DNA from: Fibrobacterota bacterium | GTDB lineage: Bacteria; Fibrobacterota; Chitinivibrionia; Chitinivibrionales; Chitinispirillaceae | Length of the DNA stretch: 64,000 bases | Assembly: GCA_023436205.1 (NCBI GenBank) | Contig: JAEZKC010000035.1 | Coordinates: 79,681 to 143,680 of the forward strand | Direction of reading: 5' to 3' | Shown: in pieces, positions 18,315 through 27,255 of the stretch | Position numbering within the stretch: the stretch's first letter is position 1 | Layout: the number at the start of each line of letters is the position of its first letter | Program-made: the position numbers and the translations under genes | The notes under the pieces: generated by a model | Told to the model about the DNA's origin: nothing | Databases searched by the model: none | What the model saw: the letters and a program-made list of their open reading frames with translations, nothing else

Positions 18315-18839
18315 ATGGATTTTAAAGAATTGGTGGATAAAAGATATTCTGTTCGGGGCTTCCTCAATAAGGAAGTGGGGCAGGAGCAGCTACATCAGGT
18401 GCTTGAATGTGCTCGAAATGCACCAAGCGCATGTAACAACCAGCCGTGGGTTTTTATTATTATTAAAGATAAAGCCAGCAGAACTGCTCTGCGTGCCGTT
18501 TATGATCGGGAATGGTTCATAAGTGCACCTGTTATCATAGCAGTCTGCTGTGATCGCAAGCAATCATGGAAACGAAGCGATGGTAAGGAGTATGGAGATG
18601 TGGATGCTGCTATAGCCATGGATCACATAACTCTTGCCTCTGCAGAAATTGGATTGGGGACCTGTTGGATTGGCGCTTTTAATGCCGCCGAAGCTCGCAA
18701 TGCTCTCAGGCTGCCACCATATATTGATCCGGTAGCTTTCACTCCACTCGGGTACCCTTCAATTCCACAGGGTAAACGCAAGAGAAAAGAACTAAAAGAA
18801 ATTGTGTTTTCAGAGTATTACGGGAATTCTCTTTCATAA
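18315..18839 (+). CDS. nitroreductase-family flavoprotein
   Basis: 174 residues from the ATG at 18315 with GAGGG upstream. It is a short member of the FMN-dependent nitroreductase family. The opening KRYSVRGFLNKEV, then RNAPSACNNQPW (FMN phosphate and ring contacts), an AIAMDHITLASAEIGLGTCWIGAF block and a C-terminal GYPS segment are as in the family. These enzymes use NAD(P)H to reduce quinones, nitro compounds or similar; the physiological substrate cannot be read from sequence. It stands alone between a terminator and the lysA promoter. Confidence 0.85.
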   Translation: MDFKELVDKRYSVRGFLNKEVGQEQLHQVLECARNAPSACNNQPWVFIIIKDKASRTALRAVYDREWFISAPVIIAVCCDRKQSWKRSDGKEYGDVDAAIAMDHITLASAEIGLGTCWIGAFNAAEARNALRLPPYIDPVAFTPLGYPSIPQGKRKRKELKEIVFSEYYGNSLS

Positions 18840-18921
18840 CAGGTTTTGACCTTCGTACTGTTTTCAAGGCAAAATTATTCAGAGATAGTTATGCAGTGAT
18901 GCACAAAATCCATATCTTTGC

Positions 18922-18950
18922 GTGACAAACCTGCCGAAAAATCGTATTTT
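18922..18950 (+). promoter_or_regulatory. candidate promoter for lysA and the AICAR formyltransferase gene
   Basis: GTGACA at 18922-18927 and TATTTT at 18945-18950 with 17-base spacing, about 45 nt ahead of the lysA start. It is one mismatch from consensus in each box. Confidence 0.5.
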
Positions 18951-18994
18951 ACCCTTCCTTTTTTCTACACATTTCGATTTGGAGTTTTAGTCTG

Positions 18995-20257
18995 ATGTCG
19001 ATGAAGTCTGTGCCTTTTTCAAATGATGAGCTTGGAAAAATTATTGAGCGTTTCCCCACTCCTTTTCATATCTATGATGAGAAGGGTATTAGAGAGAATG
19101 CCCGCAAACTGAAAAATGCATTCTCCTGGGCTCCGGGGTTTACGGAATACTTTGCTGTGAAAGCTGCGCCCAATCCATTTCTGATGAGTATATTCAGTCA
19201 GGAAGGAATCGGCGCAGACTGTAGTTCAATGGCTGAGCTTGAACTTGCCAGACGCTGTGGTGTTGTGGGTGAAAGAATTATGTTCACCTCTAATGATACC
19301 CCAGCGGAGGAGTTTAAAATGGCACGGGAGCTTGGGGCTATTGTTAATCTGGATGATATCAGCCATATCGAATATTTGGAGAAGCATGCGGGTCTTCCCG
19401 ATTTGGTCTGCTTTCGTTATAATCCGGGACCTCTCAGAGAAGGCAATGCCATCATCGGAAATCCTCAGGAAGCCAAATACGGCTTTACCCGTGAGCAGCT
19501 CTTTGACGGTTACAAGATACTTAGAGACAAGGGCGTGAAACGTTTCGGGCTTCATGCAATGATTGCCTCCAATGAGCTTAATGCCCAGTATTTTGTGGAA
19601 ACAGCCAGAATGCTCTTTGAACTTGTTAAAGAGATTTCTTCAGCGTTAAGCATCCGATTTGAGTTTGTAAATATTGGCGGGGGCATCGGAATTCCCTATC
19701 GTCCAGAGCAGAAGCCTGTGGATCTGGAAGTGGTTTCATCCGGGATTAAAGCAGCTTATGAGCAGGTTATTGTTGATGCCGGTCTTGATCCTTTAAAGCT
19801 TTACATGGAGTGCGGCCGAATGATGACCGGGCCATATGGATTTCTGGTCTCCAGAGTGCTTCACGAAAAGAAGATTTACAAACATTACATTGGTCTGGAT
19901 GCCTGTATGGCAAATCTCATGAGGCCTGCACTGTACGGGTCGTATCATCATATAACCGTGCTTGGCAAGGAGAATCTGCCTGCTGATTGCAAGTATGATG
20001 TAACCGGATCACTCTGCGAAAATAACGACAAATTTGCAATTGATAGAATGCTTCCTGAAACAAAGCCCGGTGATATCGTGATTATCCACGATGCGGGAGC
20101 TCACGGGCATGCTATGGGATTCAACTATAACGGCAAGCTGAGATCCGCTGAGCTTCTAAGGCGGGAAAACGGGGAAGTTGTGCAGATCCGCAGAGCGGAA
20201 ACGCTTGATGACCTCTTTGCAACCATCGATTTCTCCGCACTGGCGGACTTCAACTGA
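18995..20257 (+). CDS. lysA: diaminopimelate decarboxylase-type PLP enzyme
   Basis: 420 residues, fold-type III PLP decarboxylase. The PLP lysine lies in EYFAVKAAPNPF near residue 58. NIGGGIGIPY binds the phosphate, ECGR and the CENNDKF segment contribute the second active-site half, and LDACMANLMRPALYG is the conserved dimer motif. Diaminopimelate decarboxylase makes lysine from meso-diaminopimelate. Other substrates occur in this family, so the specificity is an inference. It is 11 bp ahead of the AICAR formyltransferase gene and likely cotranscribed with it. Confidence 0.8.
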   Translation: MSMKSVPFSNDELGKIIERFPTPFHIYDEKGIRENARKLKNAFSWAPGFTEYFAVKAAPNPFLMSIFSQEGIGADCSSMAELELARRCGVVGERIMFTSNDTPAEEFKMARELGAIVNLDDISHIEYLEKHAGLPDLVCFRYNPGPLREGNAIIGNPQEAKYGFTREQLFDGYKILRDKGVKRFGLHAMIASNELNAQYFVETARMLFELVKEISSALSIRFEFVNIGGGIGIPYRPEQKPVDLEVVSSGIKAAYEQVIVDAGLDPLKLYMECGRMMTGPYGFLVSRVLHEKKIYKHYIGLDACMANLMRPALYGSYHHITVLGKENLPADCKYDVTGSLCENNDKFAIDRMLPETKPGDIVIIHDAGAHGHAMGFNYNGKLRSAELLRRENGEVVQIRRAETLDDLFATIDFSALADFN

Positions 20258-20268
20258 GGAGAGATGAA

Positions 20269-21438
20269 ATGAATGAACTGACGCTTCGTTACGGCTGCAA
20301 CCCTCACCAGGCGCCCTCCCGGATTTATTCTTCTTCCGGAGCGCTGCCCATTACAGTACTTAATGGTCGGCCGGGATACATCAATTTGCTCGATGCCCTG
20401 AATTCGTGGCAACTGGTGAAAGATCTAAAACAGCAGCTCAAGTTACCTGCGGCAGCCTCATTCAAGCACGTTAGCCCAGCCGGGGCAGCAGTAGCAGTGC
20501 CTCTTACCAGGGAGTTGAAGAAAGCCTATTTTGTTGATGATATGGAACTCTCTGCTGTTGCAACCGCTTATGCGCGAGCTCGTGGTGCGGACAGGGTTTC
20601 ATCTTTTGGGGACTGGGCTGCTTTCAGTGATAAAGTCGATAAAAGTGCAGCGCTGCTTCTTAAGCGCGAGGTGGGGGACGGAGTGATTGCTCCTGCATAT
20701 GATAAGGATGCACTCGAAATTCTGAAGGCCAAGAAAAAAGGCGGTTACGCTGTTGTTCAGATAGATTCTTCGTATGAACCCCAGGGGCAGGAAACCAGAG
20801 ATGTATTTGGAATCTGTTTCGAACAGAAGCGAAATACCATCACCCTTGATGAGAAAACTCTCTCTAATTTGGTTACTGAAAACCGTACCTTTACCGATGA
20901 TGCAAAGCGTGATCTCATCCTCGCTCAGATCACCCTTAAGTATACACAGTCAAACTCAGTCTGTTTCGCAACCGGAGGACAGGTTATCGGAGTAGGGGCT
21001 GGTCAGCAGTCCCGCATTCACTGCACGCGGTTGGCTGCAGGAAAAGCTGATAGATGGTTTCTTCGGCAGAACCCTCGTGTGCTGGGGTTGCAGTTTAAGG
21101 AGGGAATCAGCCGCCCGGAGCGGGATAATGCAGTTGATCAATATCTGGAAGATCATCTTTCGCCTGCCGAGCAGTATTCCTGGCAGCAGAATTTTTCAGT
21201 TGCTCCCGAAAGTTTCTCCCGGGAGGAGAAAAGGGAATGGCTTTCGCTGTTGACCAGCGTGTCCCTTGCTTCCGATGCTTTTTTTCCGTTCAGAGATAAT
21301 ATCGACCGTGCTCAGCAGAGCGGGGTGAAGTTCATTGTTCAACCCGGAGGTTCTGTGCGTGACGACGCGGTGATCGAGGCCTGTAACGAATATGGCATGG
21401 TGATGGCATTTTCCGGTGTGAGGCTGTTTCACCACTGA
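20269..21438 (+). CDS. stand-alone AICAR formyltransferase (PurH C-terminal-domain type)
   Basis: 389 residues, matching only the formyltransferase half of bifunctional PurH. It adds the formyl group to AICAR near the end of purine synthesis. The protein begins directly with RYGCNPHQAPS, where bifunctional PurH would still have an N-terminal IMP cyclohydrolase domain of about 200 residues. SFKHVSPAGAAVA, the catalytic Lys-His pair, and FFPFRDNIDRA with QPGGSVRDD near the C-terminus are present. GAGGAGA precedes the ATG and upstream is lysA, so the cyclohydrolase domain is not just out of frame here. A separate IMP cyclohydrolase should exist elsewhere in the genome. Confidence 0.85.
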   Translation: MNELTLRYGCNPHQAPSRIYSSSGALPITVLNGRPGYINLLDALNSWQLVKDLKQQLKLPAAASFKHVSPAGAAVAVPLTRELKKAYFVDDMELSAVATAYARARGADRVSSFGDWAAFSDKVDKSAALLLKREVGDGVIAPAYDKDALEILKAKKKGGYAVVQIDSSYEPQGQETRDVFGICFEQKRNTITLDEKTLSNLVTENRTFTDDAKRDLILAQITLKYTQSNSVCFATGGQVIGVGAGQQSRIHCTRLAAGKADRWFLRQNPRVLGLQFKEGISRPERDNAVDQYLEDHLSPAEQYSWQQNFSVAPESFSREEKREWLSLLTSVSLASDAFFPFRDNIDRAQQSGVKFIVQPGGSVRDDAVIEACNEYGMVMAFSGVRLFHH

Positions 21439-21491
21439 GAGGTCGGACGCAGCCGTTTGTGGCTGGAAAATTGCAAATCAGAGATTGCCAA

Positions 21492-22055
21492 TCAAATTTT
21501 ATTTAGCTGTTTAATGACTTTGCAGGGATTACCAGCGGCGACAACGTCGCTGGGGATATTTTTTGTGACTACGCTGCCAGCACCGATTACCGTGCGGTCT
21601 CCAATGGTCACACCGGGACAGATTACTGCGCTGCCTCCCACCCACACATCATCTCCAATAGTTACTGGTTTGGCGAACTCCAGCCCCGAAGCCCTTTCTT
21701 TGTGGTCAAGCGGGTGAGTGGCCGTGTAGATCTGTACGTTGGGGCCGAACATTGTTCTGCTGCCAATGGTTACTTTCATCACGTCAAGGATAAAACAGTT
21801 GAAATTGAAAAAGACCTTTTCTCCGGTGACAATGTTATAACCGTAGTCGCAATGGAAGGGCGGTTGAATCCAGAGGTCCTGACCAGCATTCGGAAACAGC
21901 TCCTGTAAAATTCTCAGACGTTCATGGGATAGATCGGGGCTGGAATCGTTTAATGCCTTTGTAAGCATCCGTGCATTCAATCTGTCCTCAGATAGCTGTT
22001 TGTCACAAGGATCATATAACTCCCCCGAAAGCATTTTTTCTTTTTCAGTTTTCAT
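21492..22055 (-). CDS. sugar O-acetyltransferase (maltose/galactoside acetyltransferase type)
   Basis: 187 residues. An N-terminal mac domain (EKMLSGELYDPCDKQLSEDR) is followed by left-handed beta-helix hexapeptide repeats with the catalytic His segment TATHPLDHKERASGLEF. The C-terminal turns PVTIGDDVWVGGSAVICPGV and VIGAGSVVTKNIPSDVVAAGNP are typical. It transfers acetyl from acetyl-CoA to a sugar hydroxyl in the cytoplasm. Maa, LacA and NodL-like members are not separable here. It is downstream of proS on the same strand, across a terminator. Confidence 0.88.
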   Translation of the reverse strand: MKTEKEKMLSGELYDPCDKQLSEDRLNARMLTKALNDSSPDLSHERLRILQELFPNAGQDLWIQPPFHCDYGYNIVTGEKVFFNFNCFILDVMKVTIGSRTMFGPNVQIYTATHPLDHKERASGLEFAKPVTIGDDVWVGGSAVICPGVTIGDRTVIGAGSVVTKNIPSDVVAAGNPCKVIKQLNKI

Positions 22056-22077
22056 CTTTTACCCGTCAGAAATGAAA

Positions 22078-22098
22078 AACCCGCTTTGAAAGCGGGTT
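22078..22098 (-). terminator. terminator after proS
   Basis: Perfect 10-bp stem AACCCGCTTT / AAAGCGGGTT with a 1-base centre. On the minus strand it is followed by a T run. It separates proS from the acetyltransferase gene. Confidence 0.8.
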
Positions 22099-22120
22099 AT
22101 TTAACAGATGCCAAGAACTG

Positions 22121-23656
22121 CTAGTAGGCTTTGGCGAAAATCACTCTCTTTGTGGATGGCTCACCGGTGATCACGCATTTACCGCTTTCCTCCGGTTGAT
22201 CAAAGGGTATGCAGCGAATGGTAACATTCAGGTCACTTTTCACTTTTTCTTCCACCTCGGGAGATCCATTCCAGTGACAGAGCGCAAATCCGCCATGGAT
22301 TTCCGGTTTGTCCTTGTTTTGGGGAGTAAAGTAGTGGTAGAAATCATCCTTGTTTTCAATTGTTTTGATATTGCTGTCCCGAAAACTTTTTGCTTTTTCA
22401 TAGAGCGAATTTTGAATGTCGTCCATTATTCCTGAAACTTTTTGTACGAATTCAGTTCTCGGAAGACTGAATCTTTCTTTGCGGCTCTTGTCTCTTCTTC
22501 CTACAAACACCGAGTCGCTTGACATGTCACGTGGCCCGATCTCAAGATACATGGGAATACCTTTCTTGATCCACGACCACACCTTGTCACCACCCCGACC
22601 CTCTCTTTTGTCGATTTCAATTTCCAGACGTCTGCCATCGTAAACGACTTCCCGCAGCTCCGACGCGAGTTTGTCGCAATACTCCATTACCTGAGATGCT
22701 GTGTCATCTCCGTGGATTACCGGTAAAATTACAATGTGAGAAGGTGCCAACCGGGGAGGAATGATCAGTCCGTCATCATCACCATGAGTCATGATCAGGC
22801 CACCGATGAGTCTTGTGGAAACTCCCCAGCTGGTGGTCCAGGCGAACTCCTCCCTGCCGCTTGCGTCAAGAAATTTTATCCCCGAAGCTTTGGAAAAATT
22901 CTGCCCCAGAAAATGGGATGTGCCTGCCTGCAGAGCCTTGTGGTCCTGCATCATGGCTTCAATGCAATAGGTCGATACTGCTCCCGGAAATCGTTCTGAT
23001 TCGGTTTTTTCGCCCTGGATAACAGGCATAGCCATATACTTTTCTGCAAACTCGGCATACACCTTGAGCATTTTCATTGTTTCTTCTGTAGCTTCTTCTG
23101 GAGTGGAGTGGGCCGTATGCCCCTCCTGCCATAGAAATTCAGCAGTTCTCAGAAAAAGCCTTGTTCTCATTTCCCATCGGACCACATTTGCCCATTGATT
23201 TATCAGAAGCGGTAAATCCCGGTATGACTGCACCCATTTGGCAAACATTGCCCCGATAATCGTTTCCGATGTTGGACGAACGATAAGTGGTTCTTCAAGC
23301 TCTCCGGCGGGAATAAGCTTGCCGTCAGGGCCGGCCTCCAGCCGATGATGCGTTACTACCGCACACTCTTTTGCAAACCCCTCCACATGTTCCGCTTCCT
23401 TTTCCAGAAAACTTTTGGGTATGAAAAGGGGGAAATAGGCGTTTTTGTGGCCAGTTGCCTTAAACATGCCATCAAGCACCCGCTGAATGTTCTCCCATAA
23501 TGCATATCCCCAGGGTTTAATCACCATACAGCCTCTCACCGGCGAGTTTTCCGCCAGATCGGCGGATTTGATAACCTGCTGATACCATTCGGGATAGTCT
23601 TCCTGGCGAGTTGGGGTGATGGCGGTTTTTACCTGAGGTCCTTTTTGTGCGGCCAT
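22121..23656 (-). CDS. proS: prolyl-tRNA synthetase, archaeal/eukaryotic type
   Basis: 511 residues from the ATG at 23656, chosen because AAGGAGA sits just upstream; an earlier in-frame ATG has none. Class II synthetase without the roughly 180-residue editing insertion of the E. coli enzyme. Motif 2 is RWEMRTRLFLRTAEFLWQEGHTAH and motif 3 GGLIMTHGDDDGLIIPPRLAP. The extra C-terminal domain ending in an aromatic residue (FAKAY) is diagnostic for the archaeal-like group found also in some bacteria. It charges tRNA-Pro in the cytoplasm. Confidence 0.95.
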   Translation of the reverse strand: MAAQKGPQVKTAITPTRQEDYPEWYQQVIKSADLAENSPVRGCMVIKPWGYALWENIQRVLDGMFKATGHKNAYFPLFIPKSFLEKEAEHVEGFAKECAVVTHHRLEAGPDGKLIPAGELEEPLIVRPTSETIIGAMFAKWVQSYRDLPLLINQWANVVRWEMRTRLFLRTAEFLWQEGHTAHSTPEEATEETMKMLKVYAEFAEKYMAMPVIQGEKTESERFPGAVSTYCIEAMMQDHKALQAGTSHFLGQNFSKASGIKFLDASGREEFAWTTSWGVSTRLIGGLIMTHGDDDGLIIPPRLAPSHIVILPVIHGDDTASQVMEYCDKLASELREVVYDGRRLEIEIDKREGRGGDKVWSWIKKGIPMYLEIGPRDMSSDSVFVGRRDKSRKERFSLPRTEFVQKVSGIMDDIQNSLYEKAKSFRDSNIKTIENKDDFYHYFTPQNKDKPEIHGGFALCHWNGSPEVEEKVKSDLNVTIRCIPFDQPEESGKCVITGEPSTKRVIFAKAY

Positions 23657-23735
23657 TTCTGATCTCCTTTTAAGTTGAAGGATAATATACAAAAAAGCAG
23701 CGCAGTGACTGCAGCTGTTTATGGCGTGATCAGAA

Positions 23736-24219
23736 ATGATAACAGGGAAGTTATCTGGCGGGAATTTTTGGGAAAACGGCTACTCGATAGAACCTGAGCA
23801 TCTGAAACCACTATTGCTCATTTTGAATGTCGCTTGGTTTTTAAATCTTCCCGAAGACCGGCAGGAACTTTTTTTTGGCATAGAAGGGTATGAGGCTGGT
23901 GATAAGAAGCAATATGGTTATTCGCGTCATAGACTAACAACCTTGCATTCAGGTATGTCTTATTCTTTGGTGTGATAGTACAGATGCAAAAAAAGTGGCC
24001 AAAGCTGAGGGTACAATTTTATAGAAGATCTCAGCTGAAGAGCTTGATTCATGGGTTCAATACATTAAAACAGTTTGGAGTGTTTTTTCTATTTCCCAAA
24101 ATGGGTGAAAGGAGTGTTATGAAACCAGTATCAATATAGTCGGGTTGAGGTATGTGAGCACGACTGAAGCTTCATTTGCTGTGGATCTGTCATGTGAATA
24201 CCTGAAATTTCTTAAATAA
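23736..24219 (+). pseudogene. decayed gene of unknown family between proS and the Pal-type gene
   Basis: Protein-like sequence continues for about 480 bp but is broken. One frame from 23736 to about 23960 reads sensible sequence (for example EPEHLKPLLLILNVAWFLNL). After a +1 shift another frame from 23974 reads to the TAA at 24217-24219 with two in-frame stops, and includes AEELDSWVQYIKTVW and VDLSCEYLKFL. The composition looks like a cytosolic protein of roughly 160 residues. I do not recognise the family. A sequencing error could mimic one of the breaks but not all three. Confidence 0.35.
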
Positions 24220-24246
24220 AAAAGGCCGCGTAAACTACGCGACCTT
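24213..24246 (-). terminator. terminator after the Pal-type lipoprotein gene
   Basis: Minus-strand stem of 11 bp (AAGGTCGCGTA with TACGCGGCCTT, one G-T pair), loop of 3, followed by a T-rich run. It ends the lipoprotein transcript. Confidence 0.8.
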
Positions 24247-24269
24247 AATTTTCCAGATAACCTTTTTTA

Positions 24270-24797
24270 TCAGTTAAGAATCCGCCATTCCACTCTTCTG
24301 TTCTGGCTATGACAATAATCATCTCCGTCGCAGTTGGGATTGGCAGGACGTTCCTTACCGTAAGAGGTAACCTCAAGGCGTGTGCTTGAAATACCGTAGG
24401 AGGTAAGGTAGTTACGCACTGCTTTAGCGCGATCTTCACCAAGACCCATGTTGTACTGGGCAGTACCACGCTCATCGGCGTGTCCTTCTGCCATCACTCT
24501 GAAATTAGAGTACTGCTGGAGCACCCGGGCGGCGTTCTCAAGAGCACTGATAGCTTCAGGCTTGAGATCCGACTTGTCATAATCAAAATAGATGCTTGAC
24601 AAAGCATTGCGAATGATGGCAGCAGTGTCGATGGTCGGCTCTACCGGCGGAGGTGGTTCAACCACGACCGGTGCTGGCGGAGGAGGCGGCGGAGGAGGTG
24701 GTGGGGTCGGTTCCACTTTTGTCACCTTCTTCGAGCATCCTGCCATGACCACAACTGTCAAGGCAAGAAGAGTCAGACGTTTAAGATTTTTGTTCAC
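24270..24797 (-). CDS. pal: peptidoglycan-associated lipoprotein (Pal/OmpA family)
   Basis: 175 residues from a GTG start with GGAGG upstream. A lipoprotein signal peptide ends in the lipobox MAGC. A proline-rich linker follows, including ten consecutive prolines (about residues 32-41). The rest is an OmpA-like peptidoglycan-binding domain: IYFDYDKSDLKPEA, EGHADERGTAQYNMGLGEDRA, the meso-DAP binding Asp and Arg, and SYGKERPANPNC. Pal anchors the outer membrane to the cell wall and usually works with TolB, which is not nearby. The C-terminal NRRVEWRI ending is typical of Pal. Confidence 0.9.
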   Translation of the reverse strand: MNKNLKRLTLLALTVVVMAGCSKKVTKVEPTPPPPPPPPPPAPVVVEPPPPVEPTIDTAAIIRNALSSIYFDYDKSDLKPEAISALENAARVLQQYSNFRVMAEGHADERGTAQYNMGLGEDRAKAVRNYLTSYGISSTRLEVTSYGKERPANPNCDGDDYCHSQNRRVEWRILN

Positions 24798-25003
24798 GAG
24801 AAACCTCCGTATTGATGAGAATGGAAAGATTTTGCAGATCCAAGGTCTTAGTTTGCAGACTTATAGAAATATATTAATGTGTAAGGCCGGGAGCAAGGGC
24901 AGGAGAAAAACCGGTACATGAAAAGAGCCTTCAGTTCGAGGATTTATACGAATTCCAGACAAAAAATACGTAAGATCCTCTTTTTAGATGAAACTTGCGG
25001 ACA

Positions 25004-25657
25004 TTAATCACTCTGTATATCAGTTTCATTTTCTTCCTCGCTGAAGAAAATGAAAACAAGCCATCCTACAGCGATTATTATTCCAATATTGATTCCAAGC
25101 ATAATCAATCCGCCCCAAACATTGCTCCAGGATCCAAGTGCCGCGGCAATTCCCGCACCTGCCACGGTTGGAACCAGTGCTATTGAGGCGACTACTCCCA
25201 CGACCGTATCCTGTTTTCTGTGGGAAACAGCCAGTGCACCCGCAACTGCAGCAGCCAGTGCAGCAATGACAGTGTACCATCCCGGAGTGACCCTTTCCAG
25301 CAGAATCTGGGGTATTTCCATATTTTCCGGGTTGATTCCGGTTATACTCAATAACCAAGTAGTGATTACTGCTGATAAGGTTGCAAGAAAAAGACCCGTG
25401 AAAGTGATCCATATCCCTTTTAGAACAGATTTGAGGTTTCCGGTGGCAAGTCCGATTGAAACCAGGATCATGGGGGGCATAACTGGGGCAATCACCATGG
25501 AACCTATTAGTATCGGTATGGAATTAACCAGAAACGCCACCGCAGCAAGGACACCAGATGCGGCCATCAGCGTGGAATGCATCCAGTCAAGCTTGGCCTG
25601 GTGCTCTATTCCCAGCTGGTATTTGGCCTTGTTTTGTTCTCTTTTTTGTCTGGACAC
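25004..25657 (-). CDS. DUF389-family integral membrane protein
   Basis: 217 residues from a GTG start. Six or so hydrophobic segments, with the family block NSIPILIGSMVIAPVMPPMI near residue 45 and ALVPTVAGAGIAAALG near 160, match the DUF389 membrane domain (TIGR00341/TIGR00271-like). The cytosolic N-terminal domain found in many members is reduced to about 25 charged residues. The function of the family is unknown; transport or stress roles have been suggested. It stands alone between the Pal gene and another lipoprotein gene. Confidence 0.75.
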   Translation of the reverse strand: MSRQKREQNKAKYQLGIEHQAKLDWMHSTLMAASGVLAAVAFLVNSIPILIGSMVIAPVMPPMILVSIGLATGNLKSVLKGIWITFTGLFLATLSAVITTWLLSITGINPENMEIPQILLERVTPGWYTVIAALAAAVAGALAVSHRKQDTVVGVVASIALVPTVAGAGIAAALGSWSNVWGGLIMLGINIGIIIAVGWLVFIFFSEEENETDIQSD

Positions 25658-25732
25658 GGCTTTCCCAGCTTTATAGGATCACATAGTGCTTCCTTGAAGA
25701 TTACGCGGTTCTGAAAGAGGGCATAGTCTAAA

Positions 25733-26584
25733 TTACTCTCTAAGCAGCAGAGAAACCTGTGTCCCTATTGCCACAGGCGATCTGAAATGGGTACTGGTTG
25801 ACCCTAGCGGGATAGTGATAAAGGGACTAATCGCAAATACTCCCGCCTTCAGATCCATGCCACCGTAAACCCCGTATACCACTTCATAGACTAACCGATC
25901 ATCAGCTAGTGGGTAGGCCTGGGACTTAAGTTCGAGCCCTATAAAGGGGGAAAATGAATTCACGGGCTGTACACGCAATACCGAACAGCTTCGTGCCATA
26001 AACGAGTAATAGCTCAGCTTTTCTGTGGCAGTTTTAGTGCCGGAAGAATCGGATACTGTCCAGATTCGGTCGCCATACAGGTGGTTTATCCCTACTTCCG
26101 GCCTTACTGAAACAGCGATGTTTCCGTACTGCTTGGCAAATTTCAAAAACAGCGCACCTTCAATGTTGTCATTTTTCACTTCCCGGCCAAGGCCTTCCGG
26201 AAGCCCCTCAATTTGACCCAGGGATGCATCAAAGAGTAATCCTGCCGAGAGTACGTCGCAGAAGGCGTACATCGCTTCTCCGCTTGCCTGAAGCCTGGAT
26301 TCGTAGCAATAGGTGTTAGCTGAAGTCATGATAGTGATTTCATCACCCAGTATTCCAGATTTGAATTCAAAAGAACTATCGGTGACTTGTACGATTCCGG
26401 GTCTCTGAAGTGCGTAGGAAAAGCCTCCGGATGCACAGAAACTTCCCTTGCTTAACACTCTGCCTGTTTCCGCTCTGTTGATTTGAGGTGTTCTTCGGAT
26501 CAGCGATTGGTTATGTCGTTCAATCTGAAACGTTCCGGCACAGCTGGTTATAAAAACGAAGAATAATGTTAAAAACAGTCTCAT
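25733..26584 (-). CDS. outer-membrane lipoprotein of unknown family
   Basis: 283 residues. A short signal peptide ends in the lipobox ITSC, so the mature protein is lipidated. The remainder is made of alternating polar and aromatic stretches with many Gly, Ser and Tyr (for example FIGLELKSQAYPL and YGVYGGMDLKAGVFAISPF), consistent with a small beta-barrel. I do not recognise it. AGGAAG precedes the ATG. No operon partner is apparent. Confidence 0.65.
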   Translation of the reverse strand: MRLFLTLFFVFITSCAGTFQIERHNQSLIRRTPQINRAETGRVLSKGSFCASGGFSYALQRPGIVQVTDSSFEFKSGILGDEITIMTSANTYCYESRLQASGEAMYAFCDVLSAGLLFDASLGQIEGLPEGLGREVKNDNIEGALFLKFAKQYGNIAVSVRPEVGINHLYGDRIWTVSDSSGTKTATEKLSYYSFMARSCSVLRVQPVNSFSPFIGLELKSQAYPLADDRLVYEVVYGVYGGMDLKAGVFAISPFITIPLGSTSTHFRSPVAIGTQVSLLLRE

Positions 26585-26721
26585 TTCTTCCTCTGGATAA
26601 AAAACGTTTGATGGCCCTCGTATAAGAATATAAGAAGTGTCAATGTCAGAACAAAATGAATTGCCTCCTTAGAATTGCAGGTACGCAAATTGATATACCC
26701 TCATAGTGGGAGGCAAGGATT

Positions 26722-27255
26722 ATGAGGAAATTTTCGATTACGTTGCTTTACGTTGTGTTTTTCTGGATTGTAATTCCTGTAGTATTATTTAGATCTTCCC
26801 GATCTCTAGATATCGCATTGATGCCACTGAGGACAACTAGATTAATGAGAACTATTGGTTTTCTGGTTTCTCTTGGATCGGCGGTACTGCTGGTGGTTTC
26901 GGTGTTTCATTTCACCCGTGGAGCAAAAAAACTCCCCATTTCAGCTTTGCCTCCTTATAATAAAGTGGTAACTACAGGTGTTTATTCCCTATGGCGGCAT
27001 CCGATTTATCTTTTTTATACCCTGGTTTTTGTGGGATTGGGGATTTTTTTAGGTTCCGCTGGGATGCTGTTTGTAGTCCTGCCGATTTTCATTACCTTGG
27101 AAACTATTCACGCTTGGATAGAAGAGGTGTATTTGATAAAAAAGCATGGTAAAGCTTATCGGCAATATCAGAAGGCAACCGCTTTGATCATTCCCAAACC
27201 ACTTGTCAGGTTAATCAGTACTCGGTTTCCTGCTCCGGGCCACCCTGAACACTAA
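26722..27255 (+). CDS. membrane methyltransferase, isoprenylcysteine carboxyl methyltransferase (ICMT)-like
   Basis: 177 residues with four or five hydrophobic segments. The signature GVYSLWRHPIYLFYTL, then EEVYLIKKHGKAYRQYQKAT near the C-terminus, matches the PEMT/ICMT group, where these residues bind S-adenosylmethionine at the membrane. Substrates in bacteria are mostly unknown (phospholipids, isoprenoids or proteins). A GGAGG lies 13 bases before the ATG. Its last 41 bases overlap the end of the convergent NTF2-like gene. Confidence 0.8.
   Translation: MRKFSITLLYVVFFWIVIPVVLFRSSRSLDIALMPLRTTRLMRTIGFLVSLGSAVLLVVSVFHFTRGAKKLPISALPPYNKVVTTGVYSLWRHPIYLFYTLVFVGLGIFLGSAGMLFVVLPIFITLETIHAWIEEVYLIKKHGKAYRQYQKATALIIPKPLVRLISTRFPAPGHPEH

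Noticed and set aside
25050..25676. Plus-strand open frame of 208 codons
   Set aside because: Antisense to the DUF389 membrane gene, with Thr/Ile/Pro-rich composition that mirrors it.
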